Shown: positions 40,223-49,773 of the stretch, piece by piece
How positions within the stretch are numbered: the stretch's first letter is position 1
How the letters are laid out: each line of letters begins with the position of its first letter
Assembly (NCBI GenBank): GCA_963775695.1
Contig: CAVZJU010000012.1
Location: forward strand, 62,001 to 126,000
Length of the DNA: 64,000 bases
Reading direction: 5' to 3'
Source of the DNA: DATBLE01 sp963775695
GTDB lineage: Bacteria > Actinomycetota > Thermoleophilia > Gaiellales > Gaiellaceae
Position numbers and translations under genes: made by a program
The notes under the pieces: generated by a model
Told to the model about the DNA's origin: nothing
The model's input: the letters and a program-made list of their open reading frames with translations, nothing else
Databases searched by the model: none

Positions 40223-41329
40223 TCAGCCGGCCCGGATCAGCGCCCAGGCGTCCGACCAGCCGAACCAGTCGGCGCAGGCCTCCCCCCGCGCATCGTGGCA
40301 GTCGTGCTGCGGCGTGCGGACGAAGGAGAGGCGTGACCACCACGCCTGGTCGCCGGCGTGCACGGGCCTGCAGCTCATGTACGCGCAGGCCGCCGGCGTC
40401 GCAGGCGCCTCGCCGAGGTAGCGGGCCGATTTGGCGTTCGGCTTCCCGGTGAGGATGTAGTCGAGCCAGCGGTACATGCACCCGAGGTGCCTCGCGTGCG
40501 AAAGGATCATCCACGAGGCCGAGTGGGCGGTCCCGCCGGGCGGCACGGTGGTGGCGACGGGCACCTGGTCGGCGCGCAGGAGCGTCGCCAGCCGGGCGCT
40601 GACCGCGCCGACGATCGCGTTCCCGCCCGTGAAGTCGGCGAGCGCGGTCACCAGGTCCTGCCAGTAGGCGCCGACACTCGCGCTCTGCTCGGCCGCCGCC
40701 CGGACGACCTTGCGGAACTGCGCCTTGTCGAGCTCGTACGGGTTGCGGTAGCCGAGGTGGATCGCGGTCTGCGCGAGGGTGATCGCCTCGTCGCGCAGCC
40801 CGACCCTCCCGGCGTAGCGCGGGTCGTAGAGGACGTCCCAGCTCTTGGGCGCCGGGTGGACGAGATCAGTCCGCCAGAGGAGCAGGTCGGCACCGCGGCC
40901 GTGGGGAATGCCGACGATGCGGCCGTGCTCGAGGTTCTGCGGAAGCGTCTTCAGCTCCGGGTAGACCTTGTCGTAGGCCGGAATCAGGTCGGTGTCGATC
41001 GGTTGCACCTCGCGACCGCCGGTCAGCACCTGCGTGACGTCGCCGAAGGCGGCGACGCCGTCGTAGGTGCCGTGGTCGACCATCTCGAGCAGCTCGGTCG
41101 AGCTCCGCACGGTGCGCACGTGCACCTTGCAGCCGGTCTTCTGCACGAACGGCTGGACCCAGTTGACCCGAGGGTCGTCGCCTCCGGCCTCCGCGTAGCC
41201 GGGGAAGGCGACCAGATCGAGACGATGCTCGGCCGGCGGCAAGCCCGCGACCGTCGACCGGGTCGACGCTGTCGCGGCCGAGGCCGCGACGGCGAGACCC
41301 ACGACAGCGAGGAGAGCGCGCCAGAGCAC
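40223..41329 (-). CDS. Third PotD-like extracellular solute-binding protein
   Basis: About 368 residues with a Sec signal (VLWRALLAVVGLAVAASAAT). It resembles the system-2 PotD in layout: LDLVAFPGYAEAGGDDPRVN, TGCKVHVRTVRSSTELLEMV, GIPHGRGADLLLWRTDLVHP, PAPKSWDVLYDPRYAGRVGL and the NPYELDKAQFRKVV helix also seen in that protein (DPYELTKPQF). C-terminal Cys clusters (CAYMSC, CHDARGEACADW) are likewise shared. It precedes potA of system 2 by 51 nt, so it may provide a second ligand specificity to that transporter (inference). The GTG start follows TACCGT by 6 nt. Confidence 0.85.
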   Translation of the reverse strand: MLWRALLAVVGLAVAASAATASTRSTVAGLPPAEHRLDLVAFPGYAEAGGDDPRVNWVQPFVQKTGCKVHVRTVRSSTELLEMVDHGTYDGVAAFGDVTQVLTGGREVQPIDTDLIPAYDKVYPELKTLPQNLEHGRIVGIPHGRGADLLLWRTDLVHPAPKSWDVLYDPRYAGRVGLRDEAITLAQTAIHLGYRNPYELDKAQFRKVVRAAAEQSASVGAYWQDLVTALADFTGGNAIVGAVSARLATLLRADQVPVATTVPPGGTAHSASWMILSHARHLGCMYRWLDYILTGKPNAKSARYLGEAPATPAACAYMSCRPVHAGDQAWWSRLSFVRTPQHDCHDARGEACADWFGWSDAWALIRAG

Positions 41330-41348
41330 GCCGGTACGGTAGTCGCCC

Positions 41349-41876
41349 GTGGGACGAAGGATCACGGTCATGGGCTCGGCCGGCGCAGGCAAGACCACCT
41401 TCGCCGCTCGGCTCGCCGAGCGGCTCGGCGTACCGCACGTCGAGCTCGACGCACTTCACCACGGGCCCGACTGGCAGGCGGCGACCGCCGAGGAGCTGAG
41501 AGCACGGGTGGAGGAGGTTCTTTCGGGCGTCGACGGGTGGGTCGTCGACGGCAACTACATGGGCAAGCTCGGCACCTGGCTGATCGACCAGACCGACACG
41601 ATCGTCTGGCTCGACCTCCCGCTGTCGACGTCGCTCCGGCGCCTCTGGCGCCGGCACCGCACCCGGATCCGCGACGAGGTCGTGCTCTGGAACGGAAACC
41701 GGGAGACGTGGCGGAATGCCTTCGTCGGCTGGAACACGCTCTTTCCATACACGATCCGCGCGCACATCCGCCGCTCGCGGCAGTGGCCGCGCCGGTTCGC
41801 CGGCCGGCACGTCGTGCGCCTGCGATCCCAGGCCGAGGCCGACGCCTGGCTCGGCGAGCAGGTACCGCAGGCCTAG
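41349..41876 (+). CDS. P-loop NTPase of the FlaR/adenylate-kinase-like 'topology modulation' family
   Basis: A 175-residue P-loop kinase-like protein starting MGRRITVMGSAGAGKTTFAA (Walker A GSAGAGKTT). It has VPHVELDALHHGPDW, GWVVDGNYMGKLGTWL, TDTIVWLDLPLSTSLRRLWR (Walker B-like strand) and an Arg-rich lid (RHRTRIRDEV). The combination HHGPxW and DGNY is typical of FlaR-like nucleotide kinases whose substrate is not known. The GTG follows TACGGT by 8 nt and is divergent from the solute-binding protein. Its stop overlaps that of the GGDEF protein. Confidence 0.83.
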   Translation: MGRRITVMGSAGAGKTTFAARLAERLGVPHVELDALHHGPDWQAATAEELRARVEEVLSGVDGWVVDGNYMGKLGTWLIDQTDTIVWLDLPLSTSLRRLWRRHRTRIRDEVVLWNGNRETWRNAFVGWNTLFPYTIRAHIRRSRQWPRRFAGRHVVRLRSQAEADAWLGEQVPQA

Positions 41877-43876
41877 GCGGCGCCGCGCTGCTGCGCCTTG
41901 TCGGCCCGCTCGACGATCAGGCAGAACGCGATGACGACGCCCGGGTCGAACTGCGTGCCGGCATGGGCCTGCAGCTCCTCCAGTGCCTGGGCACGCGCGA
42001 TCGGCAGGCGGTATGGGCGCGGCGAAGTCATGGCGGAGAAGGCATCGCAGACTGCGATGATGCGGGCCGCGAGCGGGATCGCGTCGCCGGCGAGCCCGTC
42101 CGGGTAGCCCGTCCCGTCCCAGCGCTCGTGCGTGGCCCGCACGATCGCGCCGACACCGAGCCAGCCCGGGGCGGCGGCGAGGATCCGCTGGCCGATCACC
42201 GTGTGCTCCCTGATGAACGCCCACTCCTCCGGGTGGAGCGGGCCGGGCTTCTGGAGGATGTCGTCGGGGACGGCCAGCTTGCCCACGTCGTGGAGGCGGG
42301 CCGCGAGGCGCAGCTCATCGAGCTCGTCCGGAGACAGCCCGAAGGTCTCACCGATCTCGACGGCCGTATGGACGACCTCCCCGACGTGTTCCCGCAACCC
42401 TGGAGAGCGCTCGAAGAGCGCCTGGAGCAGCATCTCGTGGGGCTCGCGCCGGCCCGAGCGCTCGCGTTTCTGCGCGTAGAGGCGGTGGTCGGCCACGCGC
42501 AGGGCATCGGTGGACGTCGAGGCCTCCCGCGGGAGTCGGACGGCGCCGAAGGAGCTCGTCACCTCGAAGCCCACGCCCGACTCGGCGAGCGCGGCGGCCG
42601 TCTCCTCGAGAAACGCCCGCTCGTCCTCGGCGGGGACATCTGCGAGAACACAGAACTCGTCGCCGCCCAGCCGGTAACAGGCCCCGTACGGGGCGACCGC
42701 CTCGGCGAGCGCTCCCGCGAGCCTCGTCAGCAGAGCGTCGCCGGCGGGATGGCCGAAGGTGTCGTTGTAGAGCTTGAACCCGTCGAGGTCGTAGATCACC
42801 AGCAGCGTCGGCTCGGCCCGATCGCCGTCGGCGAGCACGCTGGCAAGGTCGTCGACGAGCCGGCGCCGGTTGCCCAGGCCGGTCAGGGCGTCGGTGACGG
42901 AGCGCGTGCGCAGCAGCCCGACGATGCGCGTGTTCTCGCGGAACGTGAACACGAGCCGGACTGCGACCGCGACCAGCGTCGCAGCAGCGAGGCTGACCGC
43001 GAGCAAGTTCAGCTGGTGGAAGTGGTCGAAGACGAGGATCGCCAGGCCGATGCCGGCGCAGATGAGGGAGGTGGCGAGGAGCGGCCGACCGGCGAGCGGA
43101 ACGTTCATGTGCCGCGGCGGCTGCCAGACGGCTGCGGCGAGCAACAGCATGGACGCAGGCCAAAGCGCGTCGAGGAACGTTCCCTCGCCGTAGGTGCCGG
43201 TGGCCGTCTGGTAGAGGAAGATCCCGTCGGCGATCGTCGCCGCCAGGAGCGATGCTCCCATCAGGCCCCAGGTGCGGTCGGGCTTCCACCGGGTCAGCGC
43301 GAACACGCCGGCAACGGCGGACAGCAGGAGGACATCGCCGAGCGGATAGGCGAGGTTGATGGCGATCACCGACGTGCTGCCGTCGGTGTGCCGGAACACG
43401 ACCTCGAACAGCACGGCAGATCCGAGCGCAGCCGCGGCGATCGCCGCCATCGCCCCGTCGATCCAGACCATCCGGCCGAACTCGGAGAGCCGGTGCTTGA
43501 CGAGGATCATCATCCCGACGTAGCAGGCCGGGTAGAAGACGAGGTAGAACGCGTCCGCGGCCGAGGGGTACGGCGGATTGCCCGCGTACACGAAGTCGAA
43601 GAGGATCTCCCCGACGGCCCAGCCCGACAGCCCGCACGCGAAGGCGATCGACGCGATTCGCTCGGTCCGGGTGGTGACGGCGCGGACGATCACCGCGCCG
43701 GCCGCCAGCACGATCAGCGCGTTGTACCAGTAGCGGTTGAAGAAGTTGTCGAAGCCGGCGCCGAACAGAGTGTACGCGGCGAAGGTGACGAGGCCGCCGA
43801 CCGCCACGATCTTCCACGCGAGGATTACGGTCCGCAGGCGGGCACCGGCAAGCGACGAGGCGGAAGCCGCGGCCAT
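41873..43876 (-). CDS. Membrane GGDEF/HD-GYP cyclic-di-GMP turnover protein
   Basis: A 667-residue protein. Residues about 15-310 hold nine or so TM helices with no known sensor fold. The GGDEF domain (about 325-480) has VTDALTGLGNRRRLVDDL, DGFKLYNDTFGHPAGDALL and the intact active site CYRLGGDEFCVL; the inhibitory RxxD site five residues upstream is absent. The HD domain follows: LHDVGKLAVPDDILQKPGPL, REHTVIGQRIL and ATHERWDGTGYPDGLAGDAI of HD-GYP type. It could both make and break c-di-GMP. No PilZ or other effector is nearby. Confidence 0.91.
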   Translation of the reverse strand: MAAASASSLAGARLRTVILAWKIVAVGGLVTFAAYTLFGAGFDNFFNRYWYNALIVLAAGAVIVRAVTTRTERIASIAFACGLSGWAVGEILFDFVYAGNPPYPSAADAFYLVFYPACYVGMMILVKHRLSEFGRMVWIDGAMAAIAAAALGSAVLFEVVFRHTDGSTSVIAINLAYPLGDVLLLSAVAGVFALTRWKPDRTWGLMGASLLAATIADGIFLYQTATGTYGEGTFLDALWPASMLLLAAAVWQPPRHMNVPLAGRPLLATSLICAGIGLAILVFDHFHQLNLLAVSLAAATLVAVAVRLVFTFRENTRIVGLLRTRSVTDALTGLGNRRRLVDDLASVLADGDRAEPTLLVIYDLDGFKLYNDTFGHPAGDALLTRLAGALAEAVAPYGACYRLGGDEFCVLADVPAEDERAFLEETAAALAESGVGFEVTSSFGAVRLPREASTSTDALRVADHRLYAQKRERSGRREPHEMLLQALFERSPGLREHVGEVVHTAVEIGETFGLSPDELDELRLAARLHDVGKLAVPDDILQKPGPLHPEEWAFIREHTVIGQRILAAAPGWLGVGAIVRATHERWDGTGYPDGLAGDAIPLAARIIAVCDAFSAMTSPRPYRLPIARAQALEELQAHAGTQFDPGVVIAFCLIVERADKAQQRGAA

Positions 43877-43892
43877 GGACCCTGTATCGGCT

Positions 43893-44912
43893 CTAACCGC
43901 CTCCGCCTTGACCGCGTAGGGTCGGGACGATCTCGCGACCGTACGCCTCGAGCGTCTCCTCCTGGCCGTGGGTCATGAGGTAGATGTTCCACTGGTCGAC
44001 GCCGGCCGCTTCGAGGCGCCGCAGCTTCTCGACGTGCGCCTCGGGCGGGCCGAGGATGCAGAACCGCTCGCAGGTCTCGTCCGTGATCTGATCGCCGTGC
44101 TTCGCGCCGACGCGGCTGTGCTCCGCATAGTCGTACGTCTCGCGCTTCATCCGCGAGACGTAGTCCGTGAGCGCCGGCGGCAGGTCGGCCGGGTCGTGCC
44201 GCGAGATGACGTCGAAGACGTGGTTCGAGACCATCGCCGGGAACCAGCGCACCTGCTCACAACTGGCCACGATGTCATCTCCAATATGGGCAGGCGCGCA
44301 GGCCATCACCTTGATCTCGTCGGGGTTGCGACCGGCCTCCGCGGCCGCGCGGCGCACCTGGCCGACGATCCACTCGACGATCTCGGGGTCGGCGAGCTGG
44401 ATGATCACGCCGTCGGCGACCCGGCCCGCGATCGCCAGCACGCGGGGACCGTAGCCGGCCACGTAGAGCGGGATCTCCACACCGTTCTGCGCCCACTCGA
44501 GCCGGATCTCGGTGCCGTTCCACTCCACCGGCCGGCCGTTCATCAGGTCGCGCATCATCCGGCAGGCCGCCTCGAACTCGCCGACCTTCACGGGTTGCTG
44601 GCCGATCACGCGGCGGGCGGAGTCGCCCCGCCCGATCCCCATGATCATGCGTCCGCCCGAGACGTCCTGGAGCGTCGCGAACGCGCTCGCGGTCACGGTC
44701 GGCTCGCGGGTGCCCGGGTTCGTGACATTGAGCCCGAGGTGGAGCCGCTCGGTTTTCATCGCCGCGAGCGTGAGCAGCGGGTACGGCTCCTGCCAGAGCA
44801 CGTGCGAGTCGTACGTCCAGCCGTAGTCGAAGCCGTTCTGCTCGGCGAGCTGCATCAGCTCGACGAGCCGTTGCCACGGCGGGTCGGGAAGGATCGTCAC
44901 CCCAAACTGCAT
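43893..44912 (-). CDS. F420/FMN-dependent LLM-class oxidoreductase
   Basis: A 339-residue TIM-barrel protein starting MQFGVTILPDPPWQRLVELM. FDYGWTYDSHVLWQEPYPLL, LGLNVTNPGTREPTVTASAF, GRMIMGIGRGDSARRVIGQQ and PLYVAGYGPRVLAIAGRVAD fit the F420-dependent, glucose-6-phosphate-dehydrogenase-like branch (TIGR03842-type). CILGPPEAHVEKLRRLEAAG is the usual C-terminal phosphate helix. The substrate is unknown. TATCCT lies 9 nt before the ATG; upstream is the hairpin-rich intergenic region. Confidence 0.86.
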   Translation of the reverse strand: MQFGVTILPDPPWQRLVELMQLAEQNGFDYGWTYDSHVLWQEPYPLLTLAAMKTERLHLGLNVTNPGTREPTVTASAFATLQDVSGGRMIMGIGRGDSARRVIGQQPVKVGEFEAACRMMRDLMNGRPVEWNGTEIRLEWAQNGVEIPLYVAGYGPRVLAIAGRVADGVIIQLADPEIVEWIVGQVRRAAAEAGRNPDEIKVMACAPAHIGDDIVASCEQVRWFPAMVSNHVFDVISRHDPADLPPALTDYVSRMKRETYDYAEHSRVGAKHGDQITDETCERFCILGPPEAHVEKLRRLEAAGVDQWNIYLMTHGQEETLEAYGREIVPTLRGQGGGG

Positions 44913-45261
44913 CGAGGCGTGAGGATAGACCGCCCCATCGGCCGCCGCGACCGGCTTCCGCCGCCGCAGCCGACATGTGCGACTGCGGCGCGGTGCGGCG
45001 ACGAGCATGCCAGGCCCGTTCCCGCTCGAAGTCGTCGGCCGCGAAGCGGCCGGGCTTCGAGCGGTAGGACCGGCCGCCGCGGGTGACGCTCGTTCGACGG
45101 GAGGTAGCCGCGGCGGCCGGTTGCTGTTCGACGCCGGGCTGTCGTGGAGGGTGGAGGAAGCGTCTCCGGCGTCGTGTCCCTGCAGGTTCGCGGACGAACC
45201 TGAGAGCGGGGTGAGAGCGGTGTTGGAAGTCCGTTAAGCCCGCTCTAGACTCAAGGGGCCG
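44913..45261. repeat. 349-nt divergent intergenic region with a stack of four hairpins
   Basis: No gene is seen. Inverted repeats occur in series: CGCCGCAG/CTGCGGCG (44962-44990), CCGCTCGAAG/CTTCGAGCGG (45022-45064) enclosing GGCCGC-GAA-GCGGCC, a perfect 14-bp pair ACCGGCCGCCGCGG/CCGCGGCGGCCGGT (45069-45082 and 45108-45121), and CAGGTTCG/CGAACCTG (45183-45202). The promoter of the 45262 gene lies downstream of all of them. It looks like a REP-type cluster or a structured RNA. Confidence 0.6.
45223..45251 (+). promoter_or_regulatory. Sigma-70-type promoter with leaderless start
   Basis: TTGGAA (45223-45228), a 17-nt spacer and TAGACT (45246-45251) form a good housekeeping-type promoter. The ATG at 45262 lies 10 nt after the -10 box, so transcription would start at or just before the codon. 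No Shine-Dalgarno is present. Confidence 0.55.
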
Positions 45262-48200
45262 ATGGAGCGGAAGCTCGCGACGATGCTCTTCGCCGATCTC
45301 GTCGGCTCGACGGAACTGGGCGGCTCGCTCGACCCCGAGCACGCCCGCGACCTGCTCGAGCGCTTCTACGACGCGATGGAGGCGGAGATCGCCCTCGGCG
45401 GCGGAACGGTCGAGAAGTTCATCGGTGACGCTGTCGTCGCCGTGTTCGGCGCGCCGGCGGCGCAGGAGGACCACGCCGAGCGCGCCCTCCAGGTCGCGCT
45501 CTGGATGCAGGAGCGGCTCGCGGAACTGTTCGGCGACCGGCTGGCGCTGCGGATCGGCGTGAACTCGGGGGAGGTCGTGGTCGGACGGCCGCGCGAGGGC
45601 AGCTCGTTCGCGACCGGCGACGCCGTGAACGTCGCTGCCCGGCTCGAGCAGGCCGCCCGGCCGGGGCAGGTGCTGGTCGGCGAACGAACCGCGGCGCTCG
45701 CCAGCGAGGCGTTCGCCTTCGGCGAGCCGGTGACGGTCGAGGCGAAGGGCAAGGAGGGCGGCGTGCCCTCGCGCGAGCTCATCCGTATGGTTGCGCCGAC
45801 ACGGCTCCGCGGCGCCGTGACCGCCTTCGTCGGCCGGCGCCGCGAGCTCGAATGGCTGGACGCGACGGTCGGCGCGACCGGTGACCGGCCCCGATTCGCC
45901 CAGGTGGTCGGCGAGCCGGGCATCGGTAAGACCACTCTCGTGCGTGAGCTTCGCGACCGCCTGCCGGCCGGCACGACCTACCTGATCGGCCGTTGCCTCT
46001 CGTACGGGAGGAGCGTGACCTACAGCCCGCTGGCGGACGTTCTTCGCGCGCACCTCGGCCTGCACGAAGAGGACGCGCCGGAAGCCGTGCTGGAGCGGCT
46101 GGACAACCGGCCGATCCTCGGTCTGACGCTCGGGCTCGACGTCGCCGGCGATCTGGAGCCAAGGTCAGCGGTGCTGGCGCTCCAGGACGAGTGGGTGCGG
46201 CTGGTGACCGAGCTCGGCCCGGCCGTGCTCGTCCTCGAGGACCTGCACTGGGCGGCGGAGCCGCTCCTGGAGCTGCTCGCACGCGTCCTGGCCGAGGCCC
46301 GCGGGCGGGTGCTCGTCCTCGGCACGGCGCGCCCCGGACGAGAGAGTCTCCCTGCCGGCGACTCGCTCGTCCTCGAGCCGCTCGACGAGGCCGAGGCGGG
46401 CGTGCTGATCGACACGGTCCTCCGCGCGCCACTCGAGGAGCACGCCCGCGTGCAGGTGATCGGTCACGCAGAGGGCAACCCCTTCTTCCTCGAGGAGGTG
46501 CTCTCCGATCTCGTCGACCGCGGGTTGCTGGCCCGGTCGAACGGGAGCTGGGAGCTGGTCGACAGGCGCGCCGGCCTCATGATCCCCGACTCGATCCAGG
46601 GCGTGCTCGCCGCGCGCATCGACCTGCTCGAGCCGGCAGCGAAGGAGGCGCTGCCGGCGGCCGCCGTGATCGGCCGCTCGTTCAGCCCGGCCGGACTGGC
46701 GGCGCTCTCGGCTCCGCCGCGCAGGTGCGCACGCTGGTCGAGCGCGGCTTCGTACGTCCGACCGCGCCGGAGCTCGTCTTCAAGCATGCGCTCACCCGCG
46801 AGGTCGCCCACGGCGGACTCGCCAAGGCGGCGCGTGCCCGGCTGCATGCGTCGTACGCGGACTGGCTCGCTTCGGACGAGCCAGGCGATGCCAGGGCGGG
46901 AGCGCTCGCCTACCACTACGCCGAGGCGGCCGGCCCTGAGATCGCCGAGCTCGCCTGGCGCGGCGAAGTGCGGCGACTGGAGGAGCTGCGCGCGAGCGCG
47001 CTGCGCTGGCTGCGCCGGGCGGCCGAGCTCGCGGTCGGGCGGTTCGACCTCGACGACGCGCTCGTCAACTTGAACCGCGCCGCCGAGCTCGAGCCGGACA
47101 ATGCCGGCGTCTGGCACCGGATCGGGCAGGTGAACGCGCTCAGGTTCGACGGCGAGGCGATGTGGCCGGCGATGGAGCGCGCGATCGAGCTCACCGACGA
47201 CGACGAGCAGCTCGCGGAGCTCTACGGCGAGCTCGCGTTCGAGTCGTCGATGCGGGGCGGGATGTGGAACCCGCCGCTCGACCACGAGCTCGCGTCCAGC
47301 TGGATCGACCGCGCGCTCGAGCTCGCGCCGCCCGGCACGCGCGCGCAGGCGAGGGGCCTCGTCACCAGGTCGATGTGGGACGACGACGCCGAGCTTGCCG
47401 ACCAGGCAATCGCGATCGCGCTGCGGATCGACGATCCCGTACTCGCCTCGTACGCGTACTTCGCCCGTTCGGGCGCAGCCTTCGTCGCACGCGACTACGC
47501 CACCGCGTACGACTGGGCGATGCGGCGGTTCGATTTTCTCGACCGGCTGAACGACCCCGACAAGCGAGCGCACATCTACTACTACGGCTCCACCGCCGCC
47601 CTCTCGGTCGGCCGCGTCGAGGAGGCCCGACGCCTCGTCCGGCAGCACGACGAGTTCGCCTCCCGCCTCAGCGCCCATCACGAGGTGCACGCGCTCGCCG
47701 TTCTTCTCTTCGTCGAGGAGGCGCTCGGGCACTGGGACGAGATCCGCCGGCTCCAGCCGCGCGTCGAGCGTGCGGTCGCCGACAACGCCGGCACGCCGTG
47801 CATTCTGAATCCGCGCACGCTCCTGTCCTGCGCGGTCGCCTGCGCGGAGACCGGCGAGGACGGTGAGGCACAGCGGCTGGAGGAAACCGCCGCCGCGCTC
47901 GGCTTCACCGGCCACGGGCCCTGGCTCCATCCGCCGCCGGCCCATCTCGCGCTTCTGCGCGGCGAGCTCGACCGTCTCGGGGAACTGGTCGACGGCTCGG
48001 GGGAAGCCTGGTACCAGACCGCCGACGGCGGCCTGTACGGCACGGCCATCAACCTCGACGCCCTCCTCGCGCTCGGCCGGCCGGCGGCGGCCGAGGCGGA
48101 GGCGGCGCTGGTCGCGCAGCCGGGCACGTACCTCGAGCCGTTCGCACTGCGGACGCTCGGACTCGCCCGCGGCGACCACTCCCTGATCGAGCAGGCGGCC

Positions 48201-48272
48201 GAGCGGTTCGAGGCGCTGGGCCTGGACTGGCATGCCCAAAACACGCGAGCGCGGGCAGTCCCGAGCAAGTAA
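45262..48272 (+). pseudogene. Class III adenylate cyclase-AAA ATPase-TPR regulator, interrupted by a 1-nt frameshift
   Basis: A roughly 1000-residue regulator read in two frames. Frame one (from 45262) gives the cyclase domain MERKLATMLFADLVGSTELG, GGGTVEKFIGDAVVAVFGAP, LALRIGVNSGEVVVG, then an AAA/AfsR-type ATPase with Walker A VVGEPGIGKTTLVREL and Walker B VLVLEDLHWAAEPLLE. At 46710-46711 one base of a probable GGG run is missing. The second frame continues AQVRTLVERGFVRPTAPELV and a long helical TPR-like region to the stop at 48272. Restoring one G reads LAALSGSAAQVRTL, so the break is clean. It is either a recent mutation or a sequencing error. Such proteins make cAMP or act as signal-responsive activators. 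Confidence 0.85.
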
Positions 48273-48345
48273 CACAGTGTTACAAGGCCCGTACGCCGCG
48301 TAACCACGGTCGTTTCCGAGCAAGTAACACGGTGTTACAAGACCG
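48261..48345. repeat. Two direct copies of a GTAACAC-N-GTGTTAC palindromic element
   Basis: CCGAGCAAGTAACACxGTGT followed by TACAAG occurs at 48261-48287 and again at 48316-48342. Each contains a perfect 7-bp inverted repeat (48269-48283 and 48324-48338). The first copy includes the TAA stop of the cyclase-AAA gene. Both lie between convergent genes, so they may stop transcription from either side, but no T-run follows. Confidence 0.7.
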
Positions 48346-48353
48346 GCCGGGGT

Positions 48354-49589
48354 TCAGGCGTAGGCCGCGAGGGCCTTGTCTGCCAGGCGGTCGAGCGCCT
48401 GCACCGAGAGCTCCAGGTGCTCGGGCTTCGTGTCCTCGAGCTTCGTGTGCGACAGGCCGCGCAGGCTCTGGACGAACAGCATCACCGCCGGGATCCCGGC
48501 ACGGGCGACCTCGGCGGCGTCGTGGAGCGGACCGCTCGGGAGCCGGTGGGACGCGCCCGCGACCTCGACGATCGCTTCCTCCGCGAGCCCGATCAGGGTC
48601 TCGTCGAACAGGATCGGCTCGATTCCCCAGATGCGCTCCCATGCGACCTCGATCTCCTCCTCCGCGGCGAACCGGCCGGCCGCATCCTTGGCCTCGGCGA
48701 GCATCGCCGCGAGCCTGTCGGCGTCGAGGTGCCGCTGGTCGAGCAGCTGCTCCGCAGTCTCCACCACCGAGGTGACGATCCCCGGCCGACAGACGACGTT
48801 GCCGCTGGTACAGACCGCACCGCCGCCGGTCTCGGCAGCGATGCGCCGGATGTCGAGCGCCAGCCTGGCCGCGCCTGCGAGGGCGTCGCGCCGCTTGTCC
48901 ATCGGCGTCGAGCCGGCGTGGGCGGCCTGGCCCGTCCAGGTGATCCGGTGGCGCTCGACGCCGAACGTGCCGAGCACGACTCCGAGCGGGAGATCCAGCG
49001 ACTCCAGCACCGGCCCCTGCTCGATGTGCAGCTCGAGGTAGGCGGCGGCGTTCTCCAGCTGGGACCGCGAGTCGGTCGCGTGATCGAGGTCGACGCCGTG
49101 GGCGGCGAGCGCGTCCGGCAGCGAGACGCCGTCGCGGTCGGTCAGCTGCCGCAGCTCGTCCTGGTCGCGCATCGACCCGGCCGCCGCGCTCGAGCCGAAC
49201 AGGGAGCGTCCGAAGCGCGCGCCCTCCTCGTCGGCCCAGTTGACGAGGCGGACAATCAGCGGCGGCGTGCCGTCCCCGGCGATGCGGCGCAGCACCTCGA
49301 CCCCGGCCAGCACGTTGAGGCAGCCGTCGAGCCAGCCGCCGTTCGGCACCGAGTCGATGTGTCCGCCGATCAGGAGCGCCCGCTCGGATTCCCCGGCGAG
49401 GGTGAACCACTGGTTGCCGGCCTCGTCGACCTGCTCCTCGACCGGAACACCTTCGAGCCTGCCGCGCAGCCATTCGCGTGCCTGCGCCCACGTGTCGGTC
49501 CAGGCGACGCGCTGCGCGCCGTTCTCGTCGCCGGTCAGCTCCTGGAGCTCTCGCAGCTCCTCGACCGTGCGGACAGGCTCGAGCGGCAT
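48354..49589 (-). CDS. M20-family Zn amidohydrolase (N-carbamoyl-amino-acid hydrolase/allantoate amidohydrolase type), copy 1
   Basis: A 411-residue dinuclear zinc hydrolase. Metal ligands are visible in LLIGGHIDSVPNGGWLDGCL (His, Asp), NWADEEGARFG (Glu pair), YLELHIEQGPVLE (His) and SGPLHDAAEVARAGIPAVM (C-terminal His). The dimerisation domain has TWTGQAAHAGSTPMDKRRDA with the substrate-binding His. The HIEQGPVLE spelling is that of HyuC/AllC proteins that cleave N-carbamoyl or ureido amino acids to CO2 and ammonia. This could follow ring opening by a hydantoinase such as HyuAB (inference). TAGAGT lies 7 nt upstream of the ATG. Confidence 0.9.
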   Translation of the reverse strand: MPLEPVRTVEELRELQELTGDENGAQRVAWTDTWAQAREWLRGRLEGVPVEEQVDEAGNQWFTLAGESERALLIGGHIDSVPNGGWLDGCLNVLAGVEVLRRIAGDGTPPLIVRLVNWADEEGARFGRSLFGSSAAAGSMRDQDELRQLTDRDGVSLPDALAAHGVDLDHATDSRSQLENAAAYLELHIEQGPVLESLDLPLGVVLGTFGVERHRITWTGQAAHAGSTPMDKRRDALAGAARLALDIRRIAAETGGGAVCTSGNVVCRPGIVTSVVETAEQLLDQRHLDADRLAAMLAEAKDAAGRFAAEEEIEVAWERIWGIEPILFDETLIGLAEEAIVEVAGASHRLPSGPLHDAAEVARAGIPAVMLFVQSLRGLSHTKLEDTKPEHLELSVQALDRLADKALAAYA

Positions 49590-49773
49590 GGGAACGACTC
49601 TAACGCCTGCCGGGCGCAAGCCTGTGCGATTCCCTGCAACCCCGTCCGGCCCGGCTTGGGACGCCACCGACTGCCGGCCGAGCCTGGTGCACGGCGGGCC
49701 GGTCACGGTGCGTGCCTTCCGGTGACCCGCCGCGCGCTCACAGAGCGTGGGCACCCTTGCCTACGATCCGCCA
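49590..49773. other. Divergent promoter region of M20 hydrolase and DadA-like oxidase
   Basis: This 184-nt gap has -10-like boxes next to both starts: TAGAGT (minus, 49597-49602) and TACGAT (plus, 49762-49767, 6 nt before ATG). A loose inverted repeat around GGTCAC/GTGACC (about 49700-49726) is the only other structure seen. Confidence 0.45.

Noticed and set aside
44913..45261. tRNA or attC-type cassette in the hairpin array
   Set aside because: No cloverleaf with CCA-type acceptor or TPsiC arm and no integrase gene nearby.
48261..48345. CRISPR array
   Set aside because: Only two repeat copies with one 28-nt spacer, each palindromic, and no cas genes.
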